A DNA stretch of 5,400 nucleotides from Chloroflexota bacterium (GTDB taxonomy: Bacteria; Chloroflexota; Dehalococcoidia; Lucifugimonadales; Lucifugimonadaceae): assembly GCA_030831265.1 (NCBI GenBank), contig JAURLM010000189.1, forward strand, positions 1 to 5,400. Reading direction: 5' to 3'. Position numbers and translations under genes: made by a program. Below the pieces are notes generated by a model. The model worked only from the letters and a program-made list of their open reading frames with translations. It was not told the origin of the DNA and did not search any database. Positions 1 to 5,400 of this stretch are shown here, piece by piece. The first letter of the stretch is position 1. Each line of letters opens with the position of its first letter.

Positions 1-359
1 ATCGCTATATCGAAGAACACGGGCTCGATGCGCCACCGGAGCCTGAGCCAGACCCACCCGGCATTTCAGACATCAGGGTTCCAGATCCGCCGCTTGAACT
101 GGACATCAAGCAAGCAGGCATCTCTACCGTCATCTGGGCGACAGGGTTCCGCTATGACTACTCATGGATCAAGCTGCCGGTCACCGGAAACCACGGTTAC
201 CCGGTTCAGCGACGCGGTGTAACGGCGTGGCCGGGGCTGTACTTCAGCGGGTTACAGTGGATGTTTTCGGCCAAGTCGGCGCAGTTCATCGGCGTTAGCG
301 AGGATGCCTGCTACGTGGCTGAACACATAGCGTCGAAACTATCAGGAAGCGGAACGTAG
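1..359 (+). CDS. C-terminal part of a flavin-dependent monooxygenase (CzcO/FMO-like NAD(P)/FAD oxidoreductase), 5' end outside window
   Basis: The reading frame is open from base 3 and ends at TAG 357-359, giving the last 118 residues of a longer protein. The motif VIWATGFRYDYSWI at residues 43-56 is the ATG-F segment typical of class B flavin monooxygenases and CzcO-like FAD/NAD(P) oxidoreductases. It is followed by RRGVT..PGLYFSGLQW (about 70-86) and a GVSEDA.YVAEHIA helix (97-110), which matches the usual C-terminal end of the FAD domain, where PGLYF-G is the last FAD-contacting strand. These enzymes use NAD(P)H and O2 to oxygenate small organic substrates in the cytoplasm; the substrate cannot be told from this fragment. 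The N-terminal GxGxxG FAD motif and the NADPH site must lie upstream of the window. The gene is convergent with the histidine kinase and overlaps its end by 18 bases. The family call is fairly secure; the exact activity is open. Confidence 0.87.
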   Translation, partial: RYIEEHGLDAPPEPEPDPPGISDIRVPDPPLELDIKQAGISTVIWATGFRYDYSWIKLPVTGNHGYPVQRRGVTAWPGLYFSGLQWMFSAKSAQFIGVSEDACYVAEHIASKLSGSGT

Positions 360-1907
360 CGCACCGCCAATGCTGCGCAGGTCACGAATCCGTTCCAGCC
401 TCTCAAGCTCGTCCGCAATCTCCGGGTTCGCCCTGACGGAAGCAGCAGCGCCGACTTGCCTGGCACCGGTAAGCGTTACGGTCATCGTGGTTCCGAATCC
501 AACTCGAGACTTAACCTCAACCGTGCCACGGTGTGCATCAACAATCGCCTTCACGATAGAGAGACCAAGACCGAGCCCGGACTGGGCACGAGTCGCCTCA
601 TCGTCTCTGCGGTAGAACTTCTCGAACAGCAGTTCCCGCTCATCCTCAGGAATGCCTGCACCTTCATCGCCAACGGAGATACGCACCGAAGTGTTTATCT
701 GTTCAACCGTCAACAGGATCCTGCTGCCTTCCGGTGAATACTTCGAAGCATTGCTAAGCAGGTTCAACATGACCTGCATCACCCGGCGTGAGTCACCATG
801 CAGTTCCACACCATCGATCATCTTTTCCACGACCAGCTTCTGCTTGCGCGGCTTCAGGAGAATCCTGGCCGATTCTTCGACGTGATCGATCAACCTATCC
901 AGCAGGAACCCTTCCTTGACAACCTCGAAAGTGCCTGACTGAATACGGGTAATTTCGAGCATCTCCTCGATGAGCGAGTTCAGATGCTCGCCGTTGCGCC
1001 GCATAAGCTCAAGGTGTTTCACATTGGATTCCTTGCGCTCACCCTCTTGCCTGCGGCGAACGACATCCGTGAAGCCCATGATTGCGGTCAGCGGAGTACG
1101 CAGTTCATGCGAAACCATCGAAAGAAAACGGTCACGCTCCTGGTTCATCTGGCGAAGCTGCTGGTTTTCCAGTTCCAATTTACTGGCGACAATCTTTTCA
1201 TCGGCAAGCGCACGTTCCTGCAAGATTGCACGTGAGCGTGACCGACCGATCAGGATGTCACCGGACATAACGACACCGAATAGCAGCACAAACGCACCGC
1301 CCAAAGTGCTGAACACCGTCGTGAACATCGAACTGCGGGTGGTGCTTATACGGGCACTGAGTGTGTTTGTGACATCACGGCCAACCTCAAGAATCTGAGT
1401 TGGTTGACCTGATCCAGAATCCAGAACCGGAATGTATGTGGAAACAAGATCACCACTCAACTTCGATCCGTCAAACCCGGTGAACTCAACCTGTTTGTGC
1501 AGGCAAGTTGCGCTCTCACCGGTTATGGCTGAAGCAAACGAATCATCTGCAATAACATTTCCGACTATCTCTGGCGATGATGACCATGCAATTGAGCCAT
1601 CGATATTCACGAGTGACAGCCTGACGATGTCCGAATTACGCAGGAAGGCTGTCATTGCAACGCTGCCGAAGTCAGTTGTTGGCTCTGACGGTGCGCCAAA
1701 ACCTGCGGTTACCGATGCTGGCTCAAGCAGCCCGGACATGACGCCTGCAATCACCTGTGCGTCTTTGCTGGACTGCATGCTTATGACCTGTAAGACATTC
1801 GCCTCTTCACTTTGCTGCGCCGACCGCGTAATCAGCACTGCAGCCGAAACGAAGATGGCTATGCTGATTACCAGGAATCCGGTTGTGAGTTTGAATCTGT
1901 TGGTCAT
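342..1907 (-). CDS. Membrane sensor histidine kinase with extracytoplasmic sensor domain
   Basis: A 521-residue protein starting at ATG 1907-1905, with only a weak GGA eight bases upstream. Residues 9-27 form a first membrane segment. About 28-193 is an extracytoplasmic domain containing VRLSLVNIDGSIAWSSS, reminiscent of Cache/PAS-like sensors. About 194-220 is the second membrane segment. A charged helix follows (about 222-258, coiled-coil-like) and leads into the dimerisation H-box SHELRTPL, with His267 as the likely phosphorylation site. The ATPase domain has all its boxes: N-box LNLLSNASKY (Asn382, Asn386), D/G1 box GDEGAGIP (413-420), F-box LFEKFYR (427-433) and G2 box SGLGLGLSIVK (443-453). 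A complete, probably active kinase is therefore predicted. There is no HAMP that I can recognise and no receiver domain. A charged tail of about 40 residues (481-521) extends past the ATPase fold. It follows the unknown membrane/lipoprotein gene by 78 bases on the same strand, so an operon is likely. No response regulator is in view and the signal is unknown. Confidence 0.95.
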   Translation of the reverse strand: MTNRFKLTTGFLVISIAIFVSAAVLITRSAQQSEEANVLQVISMQSSKDAQVIAGVMSGLLEPASVTAGFGAPSEPTTDFGSVAMTAFLRNSDIVRLSLVNIDGSIAWSSSPEIVGNVIADDSFASAITGESATCLHKQVEFTGFDGSKLSGDLVSTYIPVLDSGSGQPTQILEVGRDVTNTLSARISTTRSSMFTTVFSTLGGAFVLLFGVVMSGDILIGRSRSRAILQERALADEKIVASKLELENQQLRQMNQERDRFLSMVSHELRTPLTAIMGFTDVVRRRQEGERKESNVKHLELMRRNGEHLNSLIEEMLEITRIQSGTFEVVKEGFLLDRLIDHVEESARILLKPRKQKLVVEKMIDGVELHGDSRRVMQVMLNLLSNASKYSPEGSRILLTVEQINTSVRISVGDEGAGIPEDERELLFEKFYRRDDEATRAQSGLGLGLSIVKAIVDAHRGTVEVKSRVGFGTTMTVTLTGARQVGAAASVRANPEIADELERLERIRDLRSIGGALRSAS

Positions 1908-1985
1908 CGGATCGGTCCAGTGTGGTGTAGTTGGCTTTCCTGCAAGTTCAAGTGGTCTCTATTGACCGGCTGGCTGGATAACGTC

Positions 1986-2966
1986 TTACTTCTTTTCCTT
2001 CTTGGACTTGTCCTTGCCATTACCTGTCGATTCAGGAGTCGGCTCGGCCATCGGCACCGCTGTAGGCGCAGGAGTCGGAGTTGATATCGAATCCCCTGCA
2101 GTTTCATCAGTCGTGAAATTCTTGGGCTTCTGGCTCTTACGCTGTTCCTTCTTTGAAGTACCGGAACCATTGTTCTTCGCAGCAGGTGTGACAGATGGCT
2201 CAGGAGTCAGTGTGGGAGCTTTCGCAATTTCCTCAAGAGCCCGTGCCAACTCGACGTTGATATCTTCCGAAACCTTCGTGGGTATCGCTGTTGGCGTTGG
2301 CGTCGGCTGGTAAGAACCTGACGCGTCTGTTGAGACAGGAGTCACGGGCGTCGGCAACGTCTCACTGGTGTTCGTCGATGCGACCGATGTTCCTGATGCC
2401 ATCTTCGCTATGACGTTCATCGCAGATACCAGTTGCTCCCGAGACTCACCCGTACTTGCCCCCGCTGCAACGCTCAACGACATCGGAGCGTTCTTTGGGA
2501 TGATGACCGTGGCCTGGTCCGGAACAACAACCGCAACAACCGTTTCAACTGGCTCCTCGATAGGTGCCTCGATAGGAGCACCAAAGCCTGCTGGCATGAT
2601 GGTGCCTACAGATGCAGGATCAGACGCTTCGGCGTAACTGTCTGTGGTATCGGTACCATGCACGCCATTCATCATGCCTTTGAGGGCAAGAACTGCCGCC
2701 TCGCTCTGATCATCACCTGCCATGAAAACGACAGCCTGTTCGTCATCAGGCGACACGTAGTGATATTCAGCCGTGTCCTGTCGAGGCGTACAGGCCATCG
2801 ACATAATGAGGACGGCGGCAAGTGCAATACGAACGGCGGGGTTGGTGCTGTGAATCACTGAGTGCACCGGTGAAGCCAGTGTTGCTACGGCAGCACCCGT
2901 TGAATTGCGAAGTGACTCCGCAACCCACGCTCTATGTGCTGTCCATCTGGCTTTCATAATGTTCAT
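1986..2966 (-). CDS. Secreted or membrane-anchored, lipoprotein-like protein of unknown function with Thr/Pro-rich linkers
   Basis: I do not recognise a family. With the ATG at 2966-2964 it has 326 residues; ATG 2957 (three codons later) and GTG 3017 are alternatives. ATG 2966 was chosen because the GTG has no spaced ribosome site, while GGAT/GGAA-like bases lie before the ATGs. After a basic N-terminal stretch of about 40 residues comes a hydrophobic segment (about 44-58, AVRIALAAVLIMSMAC). It ends in Cys59, a possible but non-standard lipobox, since the -3 position is Ser rather than Leu. The rest should lie outside the membrane. It contains a small helical stretch SEAAVLALKGMMNGV (88-102), the motif PASVGTIMPAGFGAP (117-131), a Glu-Pro and Val-rich part (132-157), two helical patches (about 174-190 and 235-249), and two Thr/Pro linkers (PTPTPTAIPT and STPTPAPTAVP). 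Lys-rich blocks lie near 272-282 and at the C-terminus (KDKSKKEKK). Such linkers are common in Chloroflexota surface proteins. Its place upstream of the kinase, and the shared motif, suggest a partner or regulator of that sensor (inference). Confidence 0.8.
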   Translation of the reverse strand: MNIMKARWTAHRAWVAESLRNSTGAAVATLASPVHSVIHSTNPAVRIALAAVLIMSMACTPRQDTAEYHYVSPDDEQAVVFMAGDDQSEAAVLALKGMMNGVHGTDTTDSYAEASDPASVGTIMPAGFGAPIEAPIEEPVETVVAVVVPDQATVIIPKNAPMSLSVAAGASTGESREQLVSAMNVIAKMASGTSVASTNTSETLPTPVTPVSTDASGSYQPTPTPTAIPTKVSEDINVELARALEEIAKAPTLTPEPSVTPAAKNNGSGTSKKEQRKSQKPKNFTTDETAGDSISTPTPAPTAVPMAEPTPESTGNGKDKSKKEKK

Positions 2967-3092
2967 TTCCAATCCGAGTATCCCCCTCGATGTGGCTATC
3001 GCCTGACCGGATCGCACCCTCTGTCACAGACCGGCAGACTTTCGCCTCATATCGACAATTCCATACCCCGCGCAACGGTGCTAAAGGGCGCT

Positions 3093-3111
3093 GGCTCAAT
3101 ACATGTGAGCC
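3093..3111. repeat. Short hairpin GGCTCA-N7-TGAGCC
   Basis: A perfect 6-bp stem with a 7-base loop whose centre, ACATGT, is itself palindromic. It is in the gene-free stretch between the PhzF-like and lipoprotein-like genes. No T-run follows on either strand, so it is not a standard terminator. It may be an operator or a structure in the lipoprotein mRNA leader. Confidence 0.3.
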
Positions 3112-3124
3112 GTATGGGTCAGGT

Positions 3125-3142
3125 GTGTCAAAGGTGTGACAC
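3125..3142. promoter_or_regulatory. Operator-like dyad GTGTCA-N6-TGACAC
   Basis: A perfect 6+6 base inverted repeat with a 6-base spacer, the size and spacing of a binding site for a dimeric helix-turn-helix regulator. It lies about 160-180 bases upstream of the proposed lipoprotein start. The half-site TGACAC recurs at 3205-3210 and TGACA at 3157-3161. No regulator gene is in the window, so the binding protein is unknown. It could be chance in a GTG-rich stretch. Confidence 0.3.
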
Positions 3143-3261
3143 CGTGTAAGTTCAGGTGACAGCCCAACGTGTGCATCAGGTGTGCAAAACGCATTGCACC
3201 GGCTTGACACCGGATAAAGCCCTGAACGGGATACGCTGCAAAGTGGAATCTGAGGGTGGAC

Positions 3262-4083
3262 TTAATGACCGGAGGGAACGGTCAACGTTCCAGACAGATA
3301 CTCCAGAACCCTGCCAGCGACAACCACGCGATCACCTGCCAGAGTGCAGTTCAGCCAGCCTCCCCGGCGAGAAACCTGTCTCGCTGCAAGCTGATCCCTG
3401 CCGAGTCGCTCAGCCCAGTACGGAACCAGCCAGCCGTGTGCGGAACCGGTCACAGGATCCTCAGCGATACCTGATCCCGGTGCAAAGTACCTGCTCACAA
3501 AATCTGTGTCAGCGTCGGACGCGGGAGCAGTCACACTGACCCATTTGAAGCCGCTGTATACCATCAAGCTAAAGTCCGGCTGCATCTCACGGACAACCGA
3601 TTCCTCATCAAAGACTGCGATATTCACTACGGATTTGAGAAGCAGGTTGGGGCGAACGCCTAGAACTCGCTCAAGAGCGTCTGCCTGTTGCGAGTCATCA
3701 ACCGGAACAGACTCGCGCGCAGGCAAGCTCAACGCCAGCAAGTCTCCGGCCCGCTCCACACGCAACTCCCCGCTGCGAGTGTGAAACGCAACCTCCGCCC
3801 TGCTCGGTTCGATCACATTCAACACCACATGTCCCGAAGCCACAGTTGCGTGACCACAGAGGTCAACTTCAACTGTCGGCGTAAACCACCTGAGATCAAA
3901 ATCACCATCTGACCGCTTAACGAAGAACGCAGTCTCAGGCAGGTTGTTCTCTGCCGCAATTCCCTGCATCACCGCGTCAGGCAGCCACTGTTCCAGTGGG
4001 CACACAGCAGCCGGGTTTCCCGTGAACGGACCGCGGGCGAATACGTCAACCTGGTAGATGGGTAGATTTGTCTTCTGGGTCAA
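3262..4083 (-). CDS. PhzF-family isomerase/epimerase-like enzyme
   Basis: The family signatures are clear: IYQVDVFARGPFTGNPAAV at the N-terminus, NNLPETAFF (whose Glu aligns with the catalytic acid of PhzF), WFTPTVEVDLCGHATVASGHVV in the first half, and GSGIAEDPVTGSAHGWLVPYW in the second. This is the two-lobed diaminopimelate-epimerase-like fold. Known PhzF catalyses an isomerisation in phenazine synthesis, but most relatives have unknown substrates, and no other phenazine genes are here. I place the start at TTG 4083-4081, giving 273 residues. That matches the usual family length and puts the conserved IYQVDVF about nine residues in, with GAG seven bases upstream and GGAG thirteen bases upstream. 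The alternative, GTG at 4200, adds 39 residues with no family resemblance. The gene is divergent from the RraA-like gene, so they may share a control region. The family is secure, the start less so, the substrate unknown. Confidence 0.92.
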   Translation of the reverse strand: MTQKTNLPIYQVDVFARGPFTGNPAAVCPLEQWLPDAVMQGIAAENNLPETAFFVKRSDGDFDLRWFTPTVEVDLCGHATVASGHVVLNVIEPSRAEVAFHTRSGELRVERAGDLLALSLPARESVPVDDSQQADALERVLGVRPNLLLKSVVNIAVFDEESVVREMQPDFSLMVYSGFKWVSVTAPASDADTDFVSRYFAPGSGIAEDPVTGSAHGWLVPYWAERLGRDQLAARQVSRRGGWLNCTLAGDRVVVAGRVLEYLSGTLTVPSGH

Positions 4084-4246
4084 CTGGAATCTCGTTCTCC
4101 GAAGCCTTGATGCCGAAATCTCTCCGTGCCGCAGCCATGCGCTGGCAGTGTCCCCGTGATGTAGAGTGTCAGCCGCAACGAACGGCAATTTTGCCAGCAC
4201 AGCCTACCTGCGACCAAATCACCGCTGCACACCAAGGATCAGCACT
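4084..4246. promoter_or_regulatory. Divergent intergenic region between PhzF-like and RraA-like genes
   Basis: About 163 bases that must contain promoters for both divergent genes. A short palindrome, GGCAA-TT-TTGCC, is at 4184-4195 and could be an operator. A possible -35 word TTGCCA (4191-4196) is followed by only a poor -10 candidate, so I do not place a promoter precisely. If the PhzF-like gene really starts at GTG 4200, most of this stretch would be coding. Confidence 0.35.
4234..4238 (+). promoter_or_regulatory. Ribosome binding site AAGGA of the RraA-like gene
   Basis: AAGGA lies eight bases before ATG 4247, a near-ideal Shine-Dalgarno sequence and spacing. It decides the start in favour of ATG 4247 over the in-frame GTG 4166, which would add 27 residues without family resemblance. 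Confidence 0.75.
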
Positions 4247-4984
4247 ATGCCAGATTTCGACATGAAGCCCACGCACGTCCCACAGGACATTCTCAACCGG
4301 TTAAAGGCAATCCCAACTGCCACGGTCTACAACGCGGTCCGCTATTTTGGCTGCCCGGTGAATGTGTGTGAAGGCCTCATCAACTTCACGCCCGGCCAGA
4401 GGATGGCCGCACGCGCACATACGCTCAAATTCCTGCCGACACGACTGGACATTGCCGCCGAAACAAAGATCGGTGAGAAGTCGCCGGAGTATCTTGCGAT
4501 GGGACGATGCGGCCCCGGTGACGTGCTGGTGGCGGACATCATGGGCCAGACGCGTGACGTGGTCGCCGGTGACGTGAAGCTACTGCAACTGGCCATGAAC
4601 AACGCGGACGGTATCGTCATCGACGGCGCTATCCGTGACCTCGGTGTTATCGAGAGCGAAGACTACGGCCTGACGGTATACGCCCGCGCTCGCAGCTTCC
4701 ACGGCAACCCGGTCACGGTTCCGGCTGAAGAGAACGTACAGATCCAGTGCGGAGGTGCACTGGTTCGCCCCGGGGATGTGATGGTCGGTGACGATGATGG
4801 CGTGCTGGTGGTGGCGTCATGGATGGCTGCGGCGGTGCTGGAATGGGCGGAGGAGCACGAGGGTACGGAGAACTACGTCAAGGAGAAGATCCGGGCTGAG
4901 AACGTCGCACCGGGACGATACTACCCGCCAACCGAGGCGATGAAGGACGAGTGGCTCCGGGTGAAGAAAGAACGCGGTCTGTAG
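4247..4984 (+). CDS. RraA-family protein (4-hydroxy-4-methyl-2-oxoglutarate aldolase / oxaloacetate decarboxylase-like)
   Basis: A complete 245-residue protein. After a helical N-terminus with the TATVYNAVRYFG segment (about 24-35) come GPGDVLVADIMG (89-100), VVAGDVKLLQLA (105-116) and the signature ADGIVIDGAIRDLGVI (120-135). Arg130-Asp131 in the signature correspond to the substrate-binding Arg and metal-coordinating Asp of this fold. A strand VRPGDVMVGDDDGVLVVA (173-190) and a C-terminal helix follow. Members related to HMG/CHA aldolases cleave 4-hydroxy-2-oxo acids with a divalent metal, for example late in protocatechuate or gallate breakdown, and also decarboxylate oxaloacetate. True RraA of enteric bacteria instead binds RNase E and is shorter, about 160 residues. 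The length and the extra C-terminal tail favour the enzyme-like group here, but the substrate is unproven. It is divergent from the PhzF-like gene and convergent with a second RraA-family gene. Confidence 0.9.
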   Translation: MPDFDMKPTHVPQDILNRLKAIPTATVYNAVRYFGCPVNVCEGLINFTPGQRMAARAHTLKFLPTRLDIAAETKIGEKSPEYLAMGRCGPGDVLVADIMGQTRDVVAGDVKLLQLAMNNADGIVIDGAIRDLGVIESEDYGLTVYARARSFHGNPVTVPAEENVQIQCGGALVRPGDVMVGDDDGVLVVASWMAAAVLEWAEEHEGTENYVKEKIRAENVAPGRYYPPTEAMKDEWLRVKKERGL

Positions 4985-5025
4985 CCTCGGCCATAACGTA
5001 CGCGCTCTATAAAAGGGCTGTATCC

Positions 5026-5053
5026 GTGCTGCCGTATCCGGTAACGGCAGCAC
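5026..5053. terminator. Perfect 10-bp hairpin after the RraA-like gene
   Basis: GTGCTGCCGT (5026-5035), an 8-base loop and ACGGCAGCAC (5044-5053) form a perfect GC-rich stem 42 bases after the stop codon. No T-run follows directly on the + strand; on the minus strand a TTTT comes 12 bases later. It lies between convergent genes, so it may act as a two-way terminator or mRNA-stabilising stem, though it is not a textbook rho-independent site. Confidence 0.5.
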
Positions 5054-5159
5054 GCTGTCATCCCGACCGAAGTCCAGGTCTCTTACATGTGTCGTGAGGC
5101 AAGAAGACGCCTTCACGAGCACAGCGGTCAGATTCCTCCGCTACGGTCGGGATGACAGC
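5054..5159. repeat. Compact inverted-repeat element (MITE/REPIN-like) with nested hairpins
   Basis: The ends are perfect 16-bp inverted repeats: GCTGTCATCCCGACCG at 5054-5069 and its reverse complement at 5144-5159. The similarity continues inward, so the 30-base arms (5054-5083 and 5130-5159) match at 24 of 30 positions. Inside are a second hairpin, TCGTGAGGC (5092-5100) against GCC-T-TCACGA (5109-5118), with one bulged base, and a small AGCGG/CCGCT stem at 5123-5142. No open frame of note lies inside. The end word GTCATCCCGACCG-AG resembles, from memory, GTCATCCTGAGCG-AG-type interspersed repeats seen in several bacteria including Chloroflexota. Whether it is multi-copy cannot be seen from one window. 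A complex terminator or an RNA structure is the alternative. Confidence 0.6.
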
Positions 5160-5165
5160 TTGCGG

Positions 5166-5400
5166 CTAAACGACGCCGCGTTGCTTCTTCCACTGCTCGA
5201 AGTCAGCATTCATTGCATCTGAGAACTCACGGTCAACCTCACCCGGCGTGTAAACACCTTCACGGATACGCAACTGGCCGAACTCGTCTTTCAGGCGAAT
5301 CGCCTCAGACCGCTCCACCACCTGCTCCGCAAGATGCGCCGGTATGAATATCAACCCTTCGACTGTACCCAGCACAACGTCACCGGGAACACAGGTGGCC
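5166..5400 (-). CDS. C-terminal part of a second RraA-family protein, 5' end outside window
   Basis: The frame enters at the right edge and ends at TAG 5168-5166, giving the last 77 residues. It opens with CVPGDVVLGTVEGLIFIPAH, which lines up with PGDVMVGDDDGVLVVA of the complete RraA-family protein to the left. It continues with LAEQVVERSE and the REGVYTPGEVD...ADFEQWKKQR tail that I know from long RraA-family proteins. The GTG at 5375-5373 is an internal Val codon, not a start, because the same frame carries family sequence upstream of it. One difference stands out: the usual Gly-Asp-x-x-Gly turn is Gly-Thr-Val-Glu-Gly here. The Arg-Asp active-site signature is outside the window, so activity cannot be judged. 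The gene converges on its relative, with the hairpin and repeat element between. Confidence 0.85.
   Translation of the reverse strand, partial: ATCVPGDVVLGTVEGLIFIPAHLAEQVVERSEAIRLKDEFGQLRIREGVYTPGEVDREFSDAMNADFEQWKKQRGVV

Larger units (their letters stand above)
2967..3261. promoter_or_regulatory. Gene-free stretch with clustered dyads, likely control region of the lipoprotein-kinase pair
   Basis: About 295 bases between the start of the lipoprotein-like gene and the end of the PhzF-like gene, both on the minus strand. No open frame here looks coding. It holds a hairpin GGCTCA-N7-TGAGCC at 3093-3111, an operator-like dyad GTGTCA-N6-TGACAC at 3125-3142, further TGACA words at 3157 and 3205, repeated AGGTGTG words (3121, 3132, 3179), and an imperfect dyad GGTGTGCAA/TTGCACC at 3179-3200. 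On the minus strand a weak -35/-10-like pair (TTGCGC, 18 bases, TATGAG) lies around 3048-3077, pointing at the lipoprotein gene; its match to consensus is poor. I see no clear rho-independent terminator for the PhzF-like gene. Calling it a regulatory region is inference from position and repeat density. Confidence 0.45.

Noticed and set aside
28..222. 64-codon + strand frame at the left edge
   Set aside because: It is out of frame with the monooxygenase sequence, which carries recognisable motifs through the same bases.
970..1398. 142-codon open frame on the + strand
   Set aside because: It is antisense to the kinase H-box and second membrane segment, with Ser/Arg-rich composition typical of a shadow frame.
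1432..1965. 177-codon open frame on the + strand
   Set aside because: It lies antisense to the kinase sensor region, has no family features, and the minus-strand frame has complete kinase domains.
2002..2313. 103-codon + strand frame rich in Gly-Val repeats
   Set aside because: It is the antisense reading of the Thr/Pro linkers in the lipoprotein-like gene; the repeats come from that low-complexity DNA.
3120..3200. CRISPR-like array from repeated AGGTGTG words
   Set aside because: The repeats are only 6-8 bases long and unevenly spaced, far from CRISPR repeat length and regularity.
2932..3210. 92-codon minus-strand frame covering the gene-free stretch
   Set aside because: Its start lacks a ribosome site, its composition is Cys/His/Arg-scattered, and it overlaps the lipoprotein start in another frame.
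5007..5014. TATAAAAG, an archaeal-style TATA box
   Set aside because: It lies just after a stop codon between convergent genes with no gene to drive; the genes look bacterial.
5092..5118. Possible tRNA or small RNA from the nested hairpins
   Set aside because: There is no cloverleaf, anticodon arm or T-loop word; the folds are explained by the inverted-repeat element.
4817..5122. 101-codon minus-strand frame
   Set aside because: It is antisense to the RraA-like gene end and runs through the hairpin element; there is no family resemblance.

Overview
The window looks like a piece of a free-living bacterial genome with moderately high GC. It holds six protein genes (two cut off by the window edges) and one structured intergenic element. 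A Chloroflexota origin, of the marine SAR202 / Dehalococcoidia type, is the best guess. The reasons are a secreted protein with Thr-Pro-rich linkers, a CzcO-type flavin monooxygenase, two separate RraA-family genes close together, and a PhzF-like gene. This is inference from gene content and style; no marker gene is present to prove it.

Left part (1-3017): the end of a flavin-dependent monooxygenase on the + strand runs tail-to-tail into a minus-strand pair. The two convergent genes overlap by 18 bases at their stop codons. The minus-strand pair reads, in order of transcription, a membrane-anchored or lipoprotein-like protein of unknown function (about 2966 to 1986) and then a two-pass membrane sensor histidine kinase (1907 to 342), with 78 bases between them. 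No response regulator is visible. The kinase sensor region and the unknown protein share a short motif, Pro-Ala-Ser-Val followed by Ala-Gly-Phe-Gly-Ala-Pro, which suggests that they share ancestry or work together.

Middle part (2967-3261): about 295 bases without a credible gene. It contains several dyads and repeated GTGTG/TGACAC words, and is probably the control region of the unknown protein-kinase pair.

Right part (3262-5400): a PhzF-family isomerase/epimerase-like enzyme (minus strand) is divergent from a complete RraA-family protein (+ strand) that has a very good ribosome binding site. This RraA gene then converges on the C-terminal part of a second RraA-family protein (minus strand, cut by the window end). 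Between the two RraA genes lie a perfect 10-bp hairpin and a separate element of about 106 bases. The element is bounded by perfect 16-bp inverted repeats and has nested hairpins inside; it resembles a small interspersed (MITE/REPIN-like) repeat.

Functionally the enzymes (flavin monooxygenase, PhzF-like isomerase, RraA-type aldolase/decarboxylase candidates) would suit catabolism of oxidised or aromatic-derived organic acids, but no pathway can be assigned from this window.
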